From: an uncultured Bacteroidales bacterium
Lineage (GTDB): Bacteria; Bacteroidota; Bacteroidia; Bacteroidales; WCHB1-69
DNA: 64,000 nt
Direction: 5' to 3'
Assembly (NCBI GenBank): GCA_900315245.1
Contig: OMYJ01000003.1
Span: 96,121 to 160,120, forward strand
Shown here: one piece after another, positions 43,195 to 51,110 of the stretch
Layout of the letters: the number at the start of each line of letters is the position of its first letter
Numbering within the stretch: position 1 is the first letter of the stretch
Translations under genes and position numbers: made by a program
Notes under the pieces: generated by a model
What the model was told of the DNA's origin: nothing
Seen by the model: the letters and a program-made list of their open reading frames with translations, nothing else
Databases searched by the model: none

Positions 43195-44532
43195 ATGTCA
43201 AGAAGAACGACCATAGCCTTATTGATGACGCTCTTGTGCGGGACGGCGTACGCGCAGGACACGGCGGTGATGACCTTGCGCGATTGCATCCGTTATGCCC
43301 TGTCGCATTCTGCGGAGATGCGCGTGCTGCAGGCCGACCTCGGCGATGCGCAGTTAGCCCGCCGCAACGCCATCCTCAACGCCTTCACCCCGGTAGTCAG
43401 CGGCGATGTTTACGCTTACTCCAACTTCGGCCGCTCCATCGACCCGGAAACGAACACCTATAGCACCACCACCTCCTTCCACAATGGTTACGGTGTCTCT
43501 GCCGGCATCACCCTCTTCAACGGATTCAGAGCAGTCAACAACTTGAAAATCACGAAACTGGCAGAGGCGACGGGCGTGACGAGAATCCAGCAGAGCGAAG
43601 ACCGTATCCGCCTCGCCACGATGGAGGCCTACTGCAATGTGCTCTATTACACGGAGTTATTGAAAACGCTACAGTCGCAGACGGAGACGGCGGAGACGGC
43701 CTTGCGGCTCGCGCAACGGCAGAGGGAGTTGGGGCAGAAGTCGCCGGCGGAGGTACTGCAGATGGAGGCAGACCTCTCCGACCGCAGGTATAGGTTCATC
43801 GTCTGTGAGAACCAACTTCAGAACTCCTATATCACGTTGAAAGACATTATGTTATATCCGACAGAACAGCCGTTCTCCGTCACGGATGTGGACGCGGACA
43901 CGGTGTTGTCGGATGCGGTGCGTGCAATGGAGGTGAGTCGGGCGGCGGAGCGTCTGCCGGCCGTAATCATAGCCGAAAATGAGCGGCAGACCGCCCGCCT
44001 CGCCCTCAAAACCGCGAAGTGGCAGCTGTTGCCGTCGCTGTCGCTGTATGGCGGATGGTCCTCGACCTACTTCACCTACCCGGGGCGGGCTGACTACGTG
44101 CCCGTTCCCTACTGGAGGCAACTCTCCGACAACGGCGGCGAGTATGTGCAGTTGTCGTTGAGCATCCCGATTTACGACCGATTTTCGCGGCAGACGGAAA
44201 TTGCGCGGCGGCGCAACGACTGCGACCGTGCGGAAGCCCGATACGCGCAGGCCCGGCAAACCGTGGAGGCCGAGATTCACCGCGCCCTTGCCGACCGCGA
44301 CGGGGCCGCCGCCGCCCTCCGTCAGGCCGAGCGGCATGCCGCCCTGCAGCAGCAACTCTATGCAATGAGTGCCAAGCAGTTCGAGCAGGGCCTCATCTCC
44401 GCCCTCGACTACCGGACCGTCGCCGACAACCACCTGAACGCCACCGCCGAACTGCTCAACGCGAAGCTGCAGTTATTTCTGAAGACGTGGGTGGTGCGGC
44501 TGTATTTTGGAATGATGAATTATGAATTATGA
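43195..44532 (+). CDS. TolC-family outer-membrane efflux protein
   Basis: A 445-residue outer-membrane channel. The start at 43195 begins the signal peptide MSRRTTIALLMTLLCGTAYAQ. It has two OEP repeats of long coiled-coil helices (residues about 25-220, DCIRYALSHSAEMRVLQADLGDAQ; and 235-440, LLPSLSLYGGWSS then AEIHRALADRDGAAAALRQAERH). It would join the MacA-like adaptor and the FtsX-type permeases encoded downstream to form an export path across the envelope. Base composition is more GC-rich than the flanking permeases. Confidence 0.9.
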   Translation: MSRRTTIALLMTLLCGTAYAQDTAVMTLRDCIRYALSHSAEMRVLQADLGDAQLARRNAILNAFTPVVSGDVYAYSNFGRSIDPETNTYSTTTSFHNGYGVSAGITLFNGFRAVNNLKITKLAEATGVTRIQQSEDRIRLATMEAYCNVLYYTELLKTLQSQTETAETALRLAQRQRELGQKSPAEVLQMEADLSDRRYRFIVCENQLQNSYITLKDIMLYPTEQPFSVTDVDADTVLSDAVRAMEVSRAAERLPAVIIAENERQTARLALKTAKWQLLPSLSLYGGWSSTYFTYPGRADYVPVPYWRQLSDNGGEYVQLSLSIPIYDRFSRQTEIARRRNDCDRAEARYAQARQTVEAEIHRALADRDGAAAALRQAERHAALQQQLYAMSAKQFEQGLISALDYRTVADNHLNATAELLNAKLQLFLKTWVVRLYFGMMNYEL

Positions 44533-44550
44533 ATGCTGAATAATTAGTTT

Positions 44551-44656
44551 TCCTTGAGCAGCCTCGAAGAGGCAAAACGCACGAAGTGCAATTAACTCCA
44601 CACAAGCGAAGCGCAGTGTGGGGCCTGACACACAAGACGAAGCCTCAGTGTGGGGC
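44551..44656. repeat. Dispersed repeat element TCCTTGAGCAGCC...AGTGTGGGG, copy A
   Basis: Starts TCCTTGAGCAGCC and contains two tandem hairpin units of the form CACAAG(A)CGAAGC..CAGTGTGGGG (44599-44622 and about 44629-44656), each with CCACAC/GTGTGG-like arms. It shares start, order and the CGAAGC..CAGTGTGGGG core with copy B at 50223. It lies between tolC and the adaptor gene. Confidence 0.65.
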
Positions 44657-44672
44657 AGTTAAAAACAAAACT

Positions 44673-45935
44673 ATGGACAGAGCGATAGAACAAAAAAAAG
44701 GAATCCGCAAACTCTTCACCCGCAAGGCGCTGCCCTACTGGGGCGGGGCGCTGCTGCTCGTCTTCATCGGGTGGCTGGCACTGCGCGACGACGCCAGGAA
44801 GTTGCGTGTGGGCGGAGAAGCAATCACCGTCAGCGAAGTGCGACGCGGCGAGTTCAACGACTACATCCGCATCAGCGGGCGCGTGGTGCCGATGACCACC
44901 GTGCAGCTCAGCCCGTTGGAGGGCGGCGTGGTGCAGGCAATCGTCGCGGAGGAGGGCGCGCACGTCCGCGAGGGCGACGTCATTCTGATCCTCAGCAACG
45001 AGAGTCTCGACATGCAGATTCTCAACGCCGAGGCCGACCTCGCCGAGAAGGAGAACATCCTCCGCAACACGATGATCCAGATGGAACAGCAGAAGCTGAG
45101 CCTCCAGCAGGAGAAACTGCAGCTGCAGATGGAGGTGCGCCGCAAGAAACGCACTTACGAGTCGCAAAAGTCTCTCTATCAGGATAATCTCATCGCCAAG
45201 GAGCTGTTTTTGCAGGCCGAGGAGGATTACCAACTGGCCCAAGACCGCCTCAGGCTGGTGGAGAACCGCGCCAAGCAAGACAGCCTCTACCGTTCGGTGG
45301 AGATCCGGCAGATGCGCGAAAGTCTGGAGAACATGCGACTTAACATGCAGATGATACGCAAACGCAAGGAGAACCTTACCATCAAGGCCCCGATTGACGG
45401 CGAGCTGGGCCTCGTCGATGTGGTGCTCGGGCAGTCTGTCGCGATGGGCAGCAAGGTCGGACAGATCAACAATCAGGACAACTACAAGATCGAAGCCCTG
45501 ATTGACGAGCACTACATCGACCGGGTGACAGCGGGGTTGGAGGCCGACTTCGAGCGGCAGGGCGGCAAGTGCAACGTGCTGATACGCAAGGTCTATCCCG
45601 AGGTTCGCGACGGCAAGTTCAAGGCCGACTTCAAATTCGCGGACGGCCAGCCGGAGCACATCCGCAACGGTCAGACGTTCTACCTGAACCTTCAGCTCGG
45701 TCAGCCCGTGGAGGCGGTGCTCATCCCGCGCGGCGCCTTCTACCAGAAGACCGGCGGCAAGTGGATCTACGTCGTCACGAAGGACGGTACCAAAGCCGTG
45801 AAGCGCGACATCCGCATCGGTCGCCAAAACCCGCAGTACTACGAGGTTTTAGAGGGGTTGGAACCCGGGGAGAGGGTAATCACGTCATCGTATGACGGGT
45901 ATGGGGAGGCGGAGGTGTTGGAAATTAAGAATTAA
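44673..45935 (+). CDS. MacA/HlyD-like periplasmic adaptor (membrane fusion protein)
   Basis: A 420-residue adaptor. ATG 44673 (MDRAIEQKKG) is chosen because the upstream frame is repeat sequence. It has one membrane segment (ALLLVFIGWLAL), a biotinyl-lipoyl half (VQLSPLEGGVVQAIVAEEGAHV), a long coiled-coil hairpin (residues about 110-250, LNAEADLAEKENILRNT) and the second lipoyl half (TIKAPIDGELGLVDVVLGQ), then beta-barrel and membrane-proximal domains. It connects an inner-membrane ABC permease with the TolC-like channel. This gene and tolC form one unit behind the putative sigma-54 promoter. Confidence 0.9.
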   Translation: MDRAIEQKKGIRKLFTRKALPYWGGALLLVFIGWLALRDDARKLRVGGEAITVSEVRRGEFNDYIRISGRVVPMTTVQLSPLEGGVVQAIVAEEGAHVREGDVILILSNESLDMQILNAEADLAEKENILRNTMIQMEQQKLSLQQEKLQLQMEVRRKKRTYESQKSLYQDNLIAKELFLQAEEDYQLAQDRLRLVENRAKQDSLYRSVEIRQMRESLENMRLNMQMIRKRKENLTIKAPIDGELGLVDVVLGQSVAMGSKVGQINNQDNYKIEALIDEHYIDRVTAGLEADFERQGGKCNVLIRKVYPEVRDGKFKADFKFADGQPEHIRNGQTFYLNLQLGQPVEAVLIPRGAFYQKTGGKWIYVVTKDGTKAVKRDIRIGRQNPQYYEVLEGLEPGERVITSSYDGYGEAEVLEIKN

Positions 45936-45960
45936 GAATTATGAATTATGAATTATGAAT
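45922..45960. repeat. Low-complexity tandem repeat (AATTATG/AATTAAG)
   Basis: Five AATTAAG/AATTATG units start at the adaptor stop codon. Confidence 0.7.
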
Positions 45961-46000
45961 GATGGGGATAGTATATGCTTTTTTAGGATAGAATTCGAAA

Positions 46001-46040
46001 ATACACAAAAGTGTTGTCTATAGGCAACATTTTTGTGTAT
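46001..46040. terminator. 40-bp imperfect palindrome between convergent genes (possible bidirectional terminator)
   Basis: Two 20-bp arms (start ATACACAAAAGTGTTG, end CAACATTTTTGTGTAT) match at 18 of 20 positions, and the two exceptions can form G-U pairs in RNA. It lies between the convergent adaptor and DUF4143 ATPase genes and ends in T-rich sequence, so a bidirectional terminator is plausible. A 10-bp direct repeat GATAGAATTC (45987 and 46090) flanks it, so it could instead be a relic of a small mobile element. Confidence 0.5.
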
Positions 46041-46160
46041 AAACTGTTGGTTATGGACAACGCTTTGGTTTTGGTTGCGCCAACCTTGTGATAGAATTCT
46101 GGCGTAATCTCTGTTTTTTTATGGGATTGCGCCAAGGAACTTGTTTTGCAAAAGAGCGAA

Positions 46161-47510
46161 TTACAGCAGAACTTCCGTCGGTGGGGTTGACGGAATGAAA
46201 AACATGACGTAGTATATCGGAAGATAAGCCACCTTCCCGTTTTGCTTGACTTCGCGCTCGTTCGACAATACGAAAGCTTGTTCGATGTGGTAGTCGGGAG
46301 TGGCGACAAAGGCATCCAACGAAGCATGCTCGTTGTAGTCTTTCCCCGATTTCACCTCGATGGGAAGAACCGAAAGCAGATCATAATCGTTCACAAGAAA
46401 CTCAATCTCGCCTTTCTTCTTGTTGTCGTAATAGAACAACGGGAAGCCGTGCGCAACAAGTTCGCTGCAGACCACCGATTCATACACGGAACCCAGGTTT
46501 ACGCTCTTCACATCATCCATAATGGCTGCTATGCTGTATTGATAAAGCAGTCGGGTTAACAGTCCCACATCATTCAGATACAGTTTCAGCAAGTTCTTGC
46601 TCTCTGATTCCACAAGAGGGAACCTTGGATTGGAAATCGCTTTTACTTCGTGACAGATACCGCTCTTTACAAGATACTCGAACTCAGCCTGATATTGCCA
46701 AGCCCGTGCCTGTTTCTTGTTCTCTATTTGGTTGAAATGAACCCGTTTCTTCTTGTTTTCAAGATAAGAAGGCACCAATTCGTACACCCGCTCAATAACC
46801 AGTTTGCGTTCTTTGTCATATTGACTTGCATCGCCCTTATACAGATCATACACCTCCTTTTGAGCCGCCCTCACCTCAACGATGTTGTGTGTTTCAACGA
46901 ACTTGTTCACGGCATCGGGTAATCCTCCCACCAACAAATATTTCTTGAACAAATCCATCATTCGGTTGTGGAGTGGTTCGTCCAAGGCTACTTTTTTCAA
47001 AAAACACTGGTGTGCATGTTCGACAAACTCTTCTCCTACGTTGTTGGCCCACAAAAACTCCTCGAAATCGAGCTGGAACATGTTCACAACCTTGATTTTC
47101 CCGCCGGGCTTGGAGAGCGTTTCGTTAAGGGCAATTCCTAATTGAGAACCGCTAACGACATAGGTGAATCTGTCGTCTTGTCGCAGGAACTTCAAGAGGG
47201 TGAGCATATCGGGATAGGCCTGTATCTCGTCCAAAAACACCAACGTGTTCTCTTTTTGCCCCATACGGTCGCCAGCAACAGTGCTGAGTCGAAGGTAAAA
47301 ATCTTCTTTGTTTCTCGTACCTTCAAAGATCTTTTCACCATTCTTGTCTTCATACAAATCAATTTCAATATAGTTCTTGAAACGTTTTTGCCCTTCATAC
47401 CGAATGATAAAAGACTTCCCTATCTGACGAGCTCCATCAAGAACCAGTATCTTATCAGACCCATTATCAAGATAATCAGCGATTTCCTTTTGAATCTTTC
47501 TTTTTAACAT
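46161..47510 (-). CDS. P-loop ATPase with C-terminal DUF4143
   Basis: A 449-residue protein of the large, poorly understood ATPase/DUF4143 family found widely in Bacteroidota. It shows Walker A DGARQIGKSFIIR (residues 25-37), Walker B LVFLDEIQAYPDML, the sensor-like VVSGSQLG, and in the C-terminal part a PD-(D/E)xK-like core (EIEFLVNDYDLLSVLPIEVKSGKDY). No target is known for the family. It is transcribed opposite to the efflux genes, interrupting them, and its promoter carries three 33-bp-spaced direct repeats. The start is at 47510, after GGAAAAG. Confidence 0.8.
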   Translation of the reverse strand: MLKRKIQKEIADYLDNGSDKILVLDGARQIGKSFIIRYEGQKRFKNYIEIDLYEDKNGEKIFEGTRNKEDFYLRLSTVAGDRMGQKENTLVFLDEIQAYPDMLTLLKFLRQDDRFTYVVSGSQLGIALNETLSKPGGKIKVVNMFQLDFEEFLWANNVGEEFVEHAHQCFLKKVALDEPLHNRMMDLFKKYLLVGGLPDAVNKFVETHNIVEVRAAQKEVYDLYKGDASQYDKERKLVIERVYELVPSYLENKKKRVHFNQIENKKQARAWQYQAEFEYLVKSGICHEVKAISNPRFPLVESESKNLLKLYLNDVGLLTRLLYQYSIAAIMDDVKSVNLGSVYESVVCSELVAHGFPLFYYDNKKKGEIEFLVNDYDLLSVLPIEVKSGKDYNEHASLDAFVATPDYHIEQAFVLSNEREVKQNGKVAYLPIYYVMFFIPSTPPTEVLL

Positions 47511-47585
47511 ACACTTTTCCTTTAAATTCAAGTCTGCAAAAATACACTTTTCTGAAAAACAATCGTATGAAATATTACACTTTTC
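47510..47585 (-). promoter_or_regulatory. Three direct repeats TACACTTTTC with exact 33-bp period
   Basis: Identical 10-mers TACACTTTTC (GAAAAGTGTA on the coding strand) at 47510-47519, 47543-47552 and 47576-47585. The first touches the start codon, the second overlaps the -7 box, and the third is upstream of it. A 33-bp period (about three helical turns) places them on one face of the DNA, as expected for a cooperative regulator. Confidence 0.65.
47537..47544 (-). promoter_or_regulatory. Bacteroidota -7 promoter element, minus strand
   Basis: TATTTTTG on the minus strand, 26 bases before the DUF4143 ATPase start. Confidence 0.55.
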
Positions 47586-47625
47586 CGTCAATCATACTTA
47601 TTTCCTGTACCAACTCCAAAAATAG

Positions 47626-47633
47626 TATCTTTG
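47626..47633 (+). promoter_or_regulatory. Bacteroidota -7 promoter element upstream of permease 1
   Basis: TATCTTTG followed 5 bases later by an ATG that opens a 31-codon frame. It could be a housekeeping promoter for a micro-ORF or a second promoter for permease 1. Confidence 0.4.
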
Positions 47634-47638
47634 CCATT

Positions 47639-47734
47639 ATGAAAGGTACAATGATGACTTTTAATAAAATGATGATACCTGTAAAGAAACCTTACACCTG
47701 CTGTAAGAAATCTTTACAGCGGCCCTTTTGTTAG
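47639..47734 (+). CDS. Possible 31-codon micro-ORF across the regulator site
   Basis: ATG directly after a TATCTTTG promoter box, 31 codons, TAG stop. The peptide starts MKGTMMTFNKMM and contains PYTCCKK, part of which is simply the translation of the palindromic regulator sites. No Shine-Dalgarno sequence. It might be a leader peptide or chance; I cannot support a function. Confidence 0.2.
   Translation: MKGTMMTFNKMMIPVKKPYTCCKKSLQRPFC
47680..47718 (+). promoter_or_regulatory. Tandem TGTAA-N7-TTACA sites upstream of permease 1 (putative enhancer)
   Basis: Two 17-bp palindromes at 47680-47696 (TGTAAAGAAACCTTACA) and 47702-47718 (TGTAAGAAATCTTTACA), 22 bp apart start to start with the spacer CCTGC. 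The whole block is itself an extended palindrome from 47679 to 47719 with 16 of 18 matching arm positions. Same arrangement as upstream of tolC. Confidence 0.75.
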
Positions 47735-47768
47735 ATATTTAGAGAATTGACAACCAATGGTTTATGTT

Positions 47769-47786
47769 TTTGGCACGGAAAATGAT
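47769..47786 (+). promoter_or_regulatory. Putative sigma-54-like promoter of permease 1
   Basis: TTGGCACG starting at 47770 is a perfect -24 element and begins 52 bp after the second palindrome. At the -12 position (47784-47785) the sequence is GA, where GC is expected, so the -12 half is degenerate. Confidence 0.5.
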
Positions 47787-47790
47787 AATG

Positions 47791-47824
47791 ACAATGAAGA
47801 ATGTAGAATGAAGAATGTAGAATT
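47791..47824. repeat. Low-complexity tandem repeat (GAAGAATGTA)
   Basis: Three GAAGAATGTAGAAT units directly precede the ATG of permease 1. Confidence 0.7.
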
Positions 47825-50167
47825 ATGAAGAGTTACCTCAAATTCCTAAGCAGAAACAAACTCTACACCGCCATCGAAGTGGTGGGGCTGAGCGTGTCTC
47901 TCGCGTTTGTCATCATCAGCTTCTGTTACGTGATGCAGCAATATGCCGTGCCGCGTGAGAACCCTGACCGCGAGCGGATTTACGCCCTGGGCAGCGATAA
48001 TATGACCAATGCTTACGGCATGAAGGAAATTATTGGCGACAAAATTCCCGAAGTGGAATGTGTGACCCATTTCTATTTCCTAAACGACCAACTTCTGAAA
48101 GTGGAAGACGAGTCGTATGTTGGCAATTGCTTGTTCTGCGGCCGAGAGTTCTTCAACATCTTTCCCGTCCAGTTCAAGGAAGGTGGTCCCGACAATCTCA
48201 CCAAAGCCCATGTCGCCTTCATTTCGGAAAAATTGGCCTCCAAAATGGGAGGGGAAGTGGTTGGCAAACAGGTGGTTGCAGATGAAGACACGCTGACGGT
48301 GGTAGGCGTGTTCTCCGATTTGGGTAGTTCTTTGTTGTATGATGCCGATATCATTGGCCACATTGAAACCTGCAAGTGCATGGCTGTGTTCAGAGAAAAC
48401 CCGCTTTATTATCAAAATTCTATCCATACTTTCATGAAGGTGGTGCCGAATGCCGACCGTGTGCTTTTGGCTGAAAAAGTGACTGCACTTTGCAAGAAGA
48501 CTTATGGTGATTTGTTTACCGTTTTTTACAAGGAAGGCGTCGCTATGATACGGCTGGATGAAATCTTTTTCAGCGACACAAAATGCCGTTTGCAACAAGG
48601 TGACAGGTCGATGCTCCGCAACGTGGTTGTGGTCGGGCTGTTGCTGCTGCTTTCCGCTCTCATCAACTATATCAATCTGAATGTGGCGCTTGTGGGAAAA
48701 CGTGCGAAGGAGATGGCGTCGCGGCGATTGCTTGGAGCGCAGAAGTCGGCTGTCATCGGACGTTTCTTGGCCGAATCGTTCCTGTTCACCCTCTGCTGCT
48801 TTGTCGTCGGTTTGCTGTTAGCCGATGCAATAGTTCCTTTTGTCAACGATTTGTTGAGGGCAAATGTGGCGGTGCGCATTCCGTTCACGACGGGTTATCT
48901 CCTCGCCTATCTGCTGCTTGTGTTGGTGGTGTCGTTGTTGGCTGGTGTTTTGCCTGCGGTCATTGTGTCACAGACCAAGCCCATTGATGTGGTGAAAGGC
49001 ACCTTCCGCTTCCGTTCACGCAAAGAGTTGTCGCGGATCTTCATGGTAATCCAAAACGTCATCTCCATTGTGCTGATAGCCTTGGTGATTACGATGCAGT
49101 TGCAGATGCGGCACATGGTGAATCGCCCTGTCGGTCTGCAGACGGACAACCTCTATTTTATCAGTTCCAAGTTGGATGTTATTCCTGAAAAGACAGCTTT
49201 CATCGACGAGCTCCGCAGTTTGCCTTGTGTGAAGGAATTGGCTTTTACCGAGAATGTTCCGGGCGTTCCAACAACGCATTTACTAATGAATAAAATGGGC
49301 GAGACAGAAAAAGACACAAGGGTCGCTTCGTTTCATTGCGACTCGGCGGCCTTCCGCATGATGGGTTTTCAAGTGATTGAACAGTTTCATGAACCGGAGG
49401 CAACGAGTTTTTGGATGACGGAAAGTACCGTGGCCGGCATGACGGGGTTGCCACGCGGAGTCTATAACTACGACACGATTTTTGCCTGGAAGCAGGGCAA
49501 TATCGGTAATGATGTGTGCGGTGTCATCAAAGATTTCAACATGTTGGATGCCCTGCATGCGGCCGACGAGGACTTTACTATTGTCTTTTGCAGTGACAAT
49601 CCTATTTTTGCGGGAAGCGCTCATCCGTTGTTGGAAATCGTGGGCGACCACCAGGAGGCCAAACGTGCCATTGATGCGGTTTATAAAAAACACTGCGAGA
49701 AGATGTTAGGCACCTATATGGAGCCGGAATACAACGATTTCCTGAAGAATGTTGTTGCCTCGAAATATAACAAGACAAAGCGGCAGATGCGCCTCATCGA
49801 GCTGATTATGGGCATTTCGGTGCTGTTGTCGTTGCTGGGTCTGGTGGCCATGAGCACCCATTTCGCCTCCGAGCGCGAAAAGAGCATCGCCATCCGCAAG
49901 GTGTTTGGCGGCACTTTGGAGAGCGAAACCCGCCGCAATCTGAATGAGTATGTCATCATGATACTGATAGCCAACGCGATAGCGATTCCCTTGGCCGTAT
50001 GGCTGTGCGGACGTTATCTGGAGGATTTCGTTTATCGCATTGACTTGCATCCCTGGATCTTCGTGGTGACGGTACTGCTGTCGTTCGTCATTGCCATCGG
50101 CTCCGTCCTCTGGCAGACGCTCCGCGCCGCAAAAACGAACCCTGCGGAATCTCTGAAGAAAGAGTAA
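47825..50167 (+). CDS. FtsX/MacB-type ABC permease 1
   Basis: A 780-residue inner-membrane permease of the double-FtsX kind. The first membrane helix is near residues 15-35 (VVGLSVSLAFVIISFCYVM), followed by a MacB_PCD-like periplasmic domain, a helix cluster at about 260-400 (FtsX module 1, RAKEMASRRLLGAQKSAVIGRF), a second periplasmic part, and a C-terminal FtsX module (EREKSIAIRKVFGGTLESETRRN; final AAKTNPAESLKKE). Such proteins couple with a LolD/MacB-like ATPase, encoded 156 bp downstream, to drive export of peptides or lipoproteins through the adaptor and TolC. The substrate is unknown. Confidence 0.87.
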   Translation: MKSYLKFLSRNKLYTAIEVVGLSVSLAFVIISFCYVMQQYAVPRENPDRERIYALGSDNMTNAYGMKEIIGDKIPEVECVTHFYFLNDQLLKVEDESYVGNCLFCGREFFNIFPVQFKEGGPDNLTKAHVAFISEKLASKMGGEVVGKQVVADEDTLTVVGVFSDLGSSLLYDADIIGHIETCKCMAVFRENPLYYQNSIHTFMKVVPNADRVLLAEKVTALCKKTYGDLFTVFYKEGVAMIRLDEIFFSDTKCRLQQGDRSMLRNVVVVGLLLLLSALINYINLNVALVGKRAKEMASRRLLGAQKSAVIGRFLAESFLFTLCCFVVGLLLADAIVPFVNDLLRANVAVRIPFTTGYLLAYLLLVLVVSLLAGVLPAVIVSQTKPIDVVKGTFRFRSRKELSRIFMVIQNVISIVLIALVITMQLQMRHMVNRPVGLQTDNLYFISSKLDVIPEKTAFIDELRSLPCVKELAFTENVPGVPTTHLLMNKMGETEKDTRVASFHCDSAAFRMMGFQVIEQFHEPEATSFWMTESTVAGMTGLPRGVYNYDTIFAWKQGNIGNDVCGVIKDFNMLDALHAADEDFTIVFCSDNPIFAGSAHPLLEIVGDHQEAKRAIDAVYKKHCEKMLGTYMEPEYNDFLKNVVASKYNKTKRQMRLIELIMGISVLLSLLGLVAMSTHFASEREKSIAIRKVFGGTLESETRRNLNEYVIMILIANAIAIPLAVWLCGRYLEDFVYRIDLHPWIFVVTVLLSFVIAIGSVLWQTLRAAKTNPAESLKKE

Positions 50168-50222
50168 ACGGCTAACAATCGTCGGCGAATTGAACGAATT
50201 ATGCGAATTATATCAAGACATA

Positions 50223-50290
50223 TTCCTTGAGCAGCCCCGGCAGGGGCAAGAGCTTGGTAGCCCCATACAAGGCGAAGCCGCAGTGTGGGG
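50223..50290. repeat. Dispersed repeat element TCCTTGAGCAGCC...AGTGTGGGG, copy B
   Basis: Same start (TTCCTTGAGCAGCC) and end (CGAAGCCGCAGTGTGGGG) as copy A at 44551, but with a single terminal hairpin CCCCATAC...GTGTGGGG. It lies just before the ATPase gene. Confidence 0.65.
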
Positions 50291-50323
50291 GACATCAGAA
50301 CGAACAATTTAATACCCATTATT

Positions 50324-51004
50324 ATGATACAAGTACAAAACCTCACCAAGATCTTCCGCACGGAAGACATCGAGACCCTCGCGTTGGACGGGGTGTCATT
50401 CACCATCAACGATGGCGAGTTCGTCGCTGTCATGGGGCCGTCGGGCTGCGGCAAATCCACGCTGCTCAACATCCTCGGCCTCTTGGACAACCCCACCGAG
50501 GGCTCTTACGAGCTGCTCGGCCAGCAGGTCGGCAGCCTGAAGGAGAAGGAGCGCACCAAGTTCCGCAAAGGCAACATCGGCTTCGTGTTCCAGAGCTTCA
50601 ACCTCATCGACGAGCTGAACGTCTATGAGAACATCGAGCTGCCGCTGCGTTACCTGAACATCAGTGCCTCGGAGCGCAAGGAGCGGGTCACCGCCATGAT
50701 GAAGCGGATGGCCATCACCCACCGTGCCAAGCACTTCCCGCAGCAGCTCTCGGGCGGACAGCAGCAGCGTGTCGCTATCGCCCGCGCCGTGGTCGCCAAC
50801 CCCAAGCTCATCCTCGCCGACGAGCCCACCGGCAACCTCGACTCCAAGAACGGCAAGGAGGTGATGGATCTGCTCACCGAGCTGCACAACGAGGGCACCA
50901 CCATCGTGATGGTCACCCACTCGCAGCGCGACGCGGGCTACGCCGACCGCATCATCAACCTCTTCGACGGCAGGATCGTGGAGGATGTGCTGCCGGAATT
51001 GTAA
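50324..51004 (+). CDS. ABC transporter ATP-binding protein (LolD/MacB-like)
   Basis: A 226-residue ATPase with Walker [11 protein letters not shown] loop FVFQSFNLI, signature LSGGQQQR, Walker [10 protein letters not shown] and the H loop VTHS. This is the size and sequence type of LolD/FtsE/MacB-N ATPases that work with FtsX-type permeases. It is the only ATPase gene in the efflux region, so it probably serves all three large permeases. ATG 50324 is used; the frame upstream runs through repeat copy B. Confidence 0.93.
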   Translation: MIQVQNLTKIFRTEDIETLALDGVSFTINDGEFVAVMGPSGCGKSTLLNILGLLDNPTEGSYELLGQQVGSLKEKERTKFRKGNIGFVFQSFNLIDELNVYENIELPLRYLNISASERKERVTAMMKRMAITHRAKHFPQQLSGGQQQRVAIARAVVANPKLILADEPTGNLDSKNGKEVMDLLTELHNEGTTIVMVTHSQRDAGYADRIINLFDGRIVEDVLPEL

Positions 51005-51045
51005 TGACATATTAAATTTGGTTAATAACATTTGGAAGGGATTTT

Positions 51046-51072
51046 GTAGAGACGTGCCATGCGCGTTTCTAC
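51046..51072. repeat. GTAGAGACG palindrome (imperfect, 27 bp) in the permease 2 leader
   Basis: Begins GTAGAGACG and ends GCGTTTCTAC, with CATG in the middle and one base missing compared with the 28-bp perfect copies. It lies 38 bases before the ATG of permease 2. Confidence 0.7.
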
Positions 51073-51110
51073 AGACCCACCTTAAATTGCAGAAACCAAA
51101 CATCAATTAT

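Noticed and set aside
44586-44672. Upstream extension of the adaptor protein by 29 residues
   Set aside because: The extension is the translation of the dispersed repeat, and the true N-terminal membrane protein pattern begins at MDRAIEQKKG.
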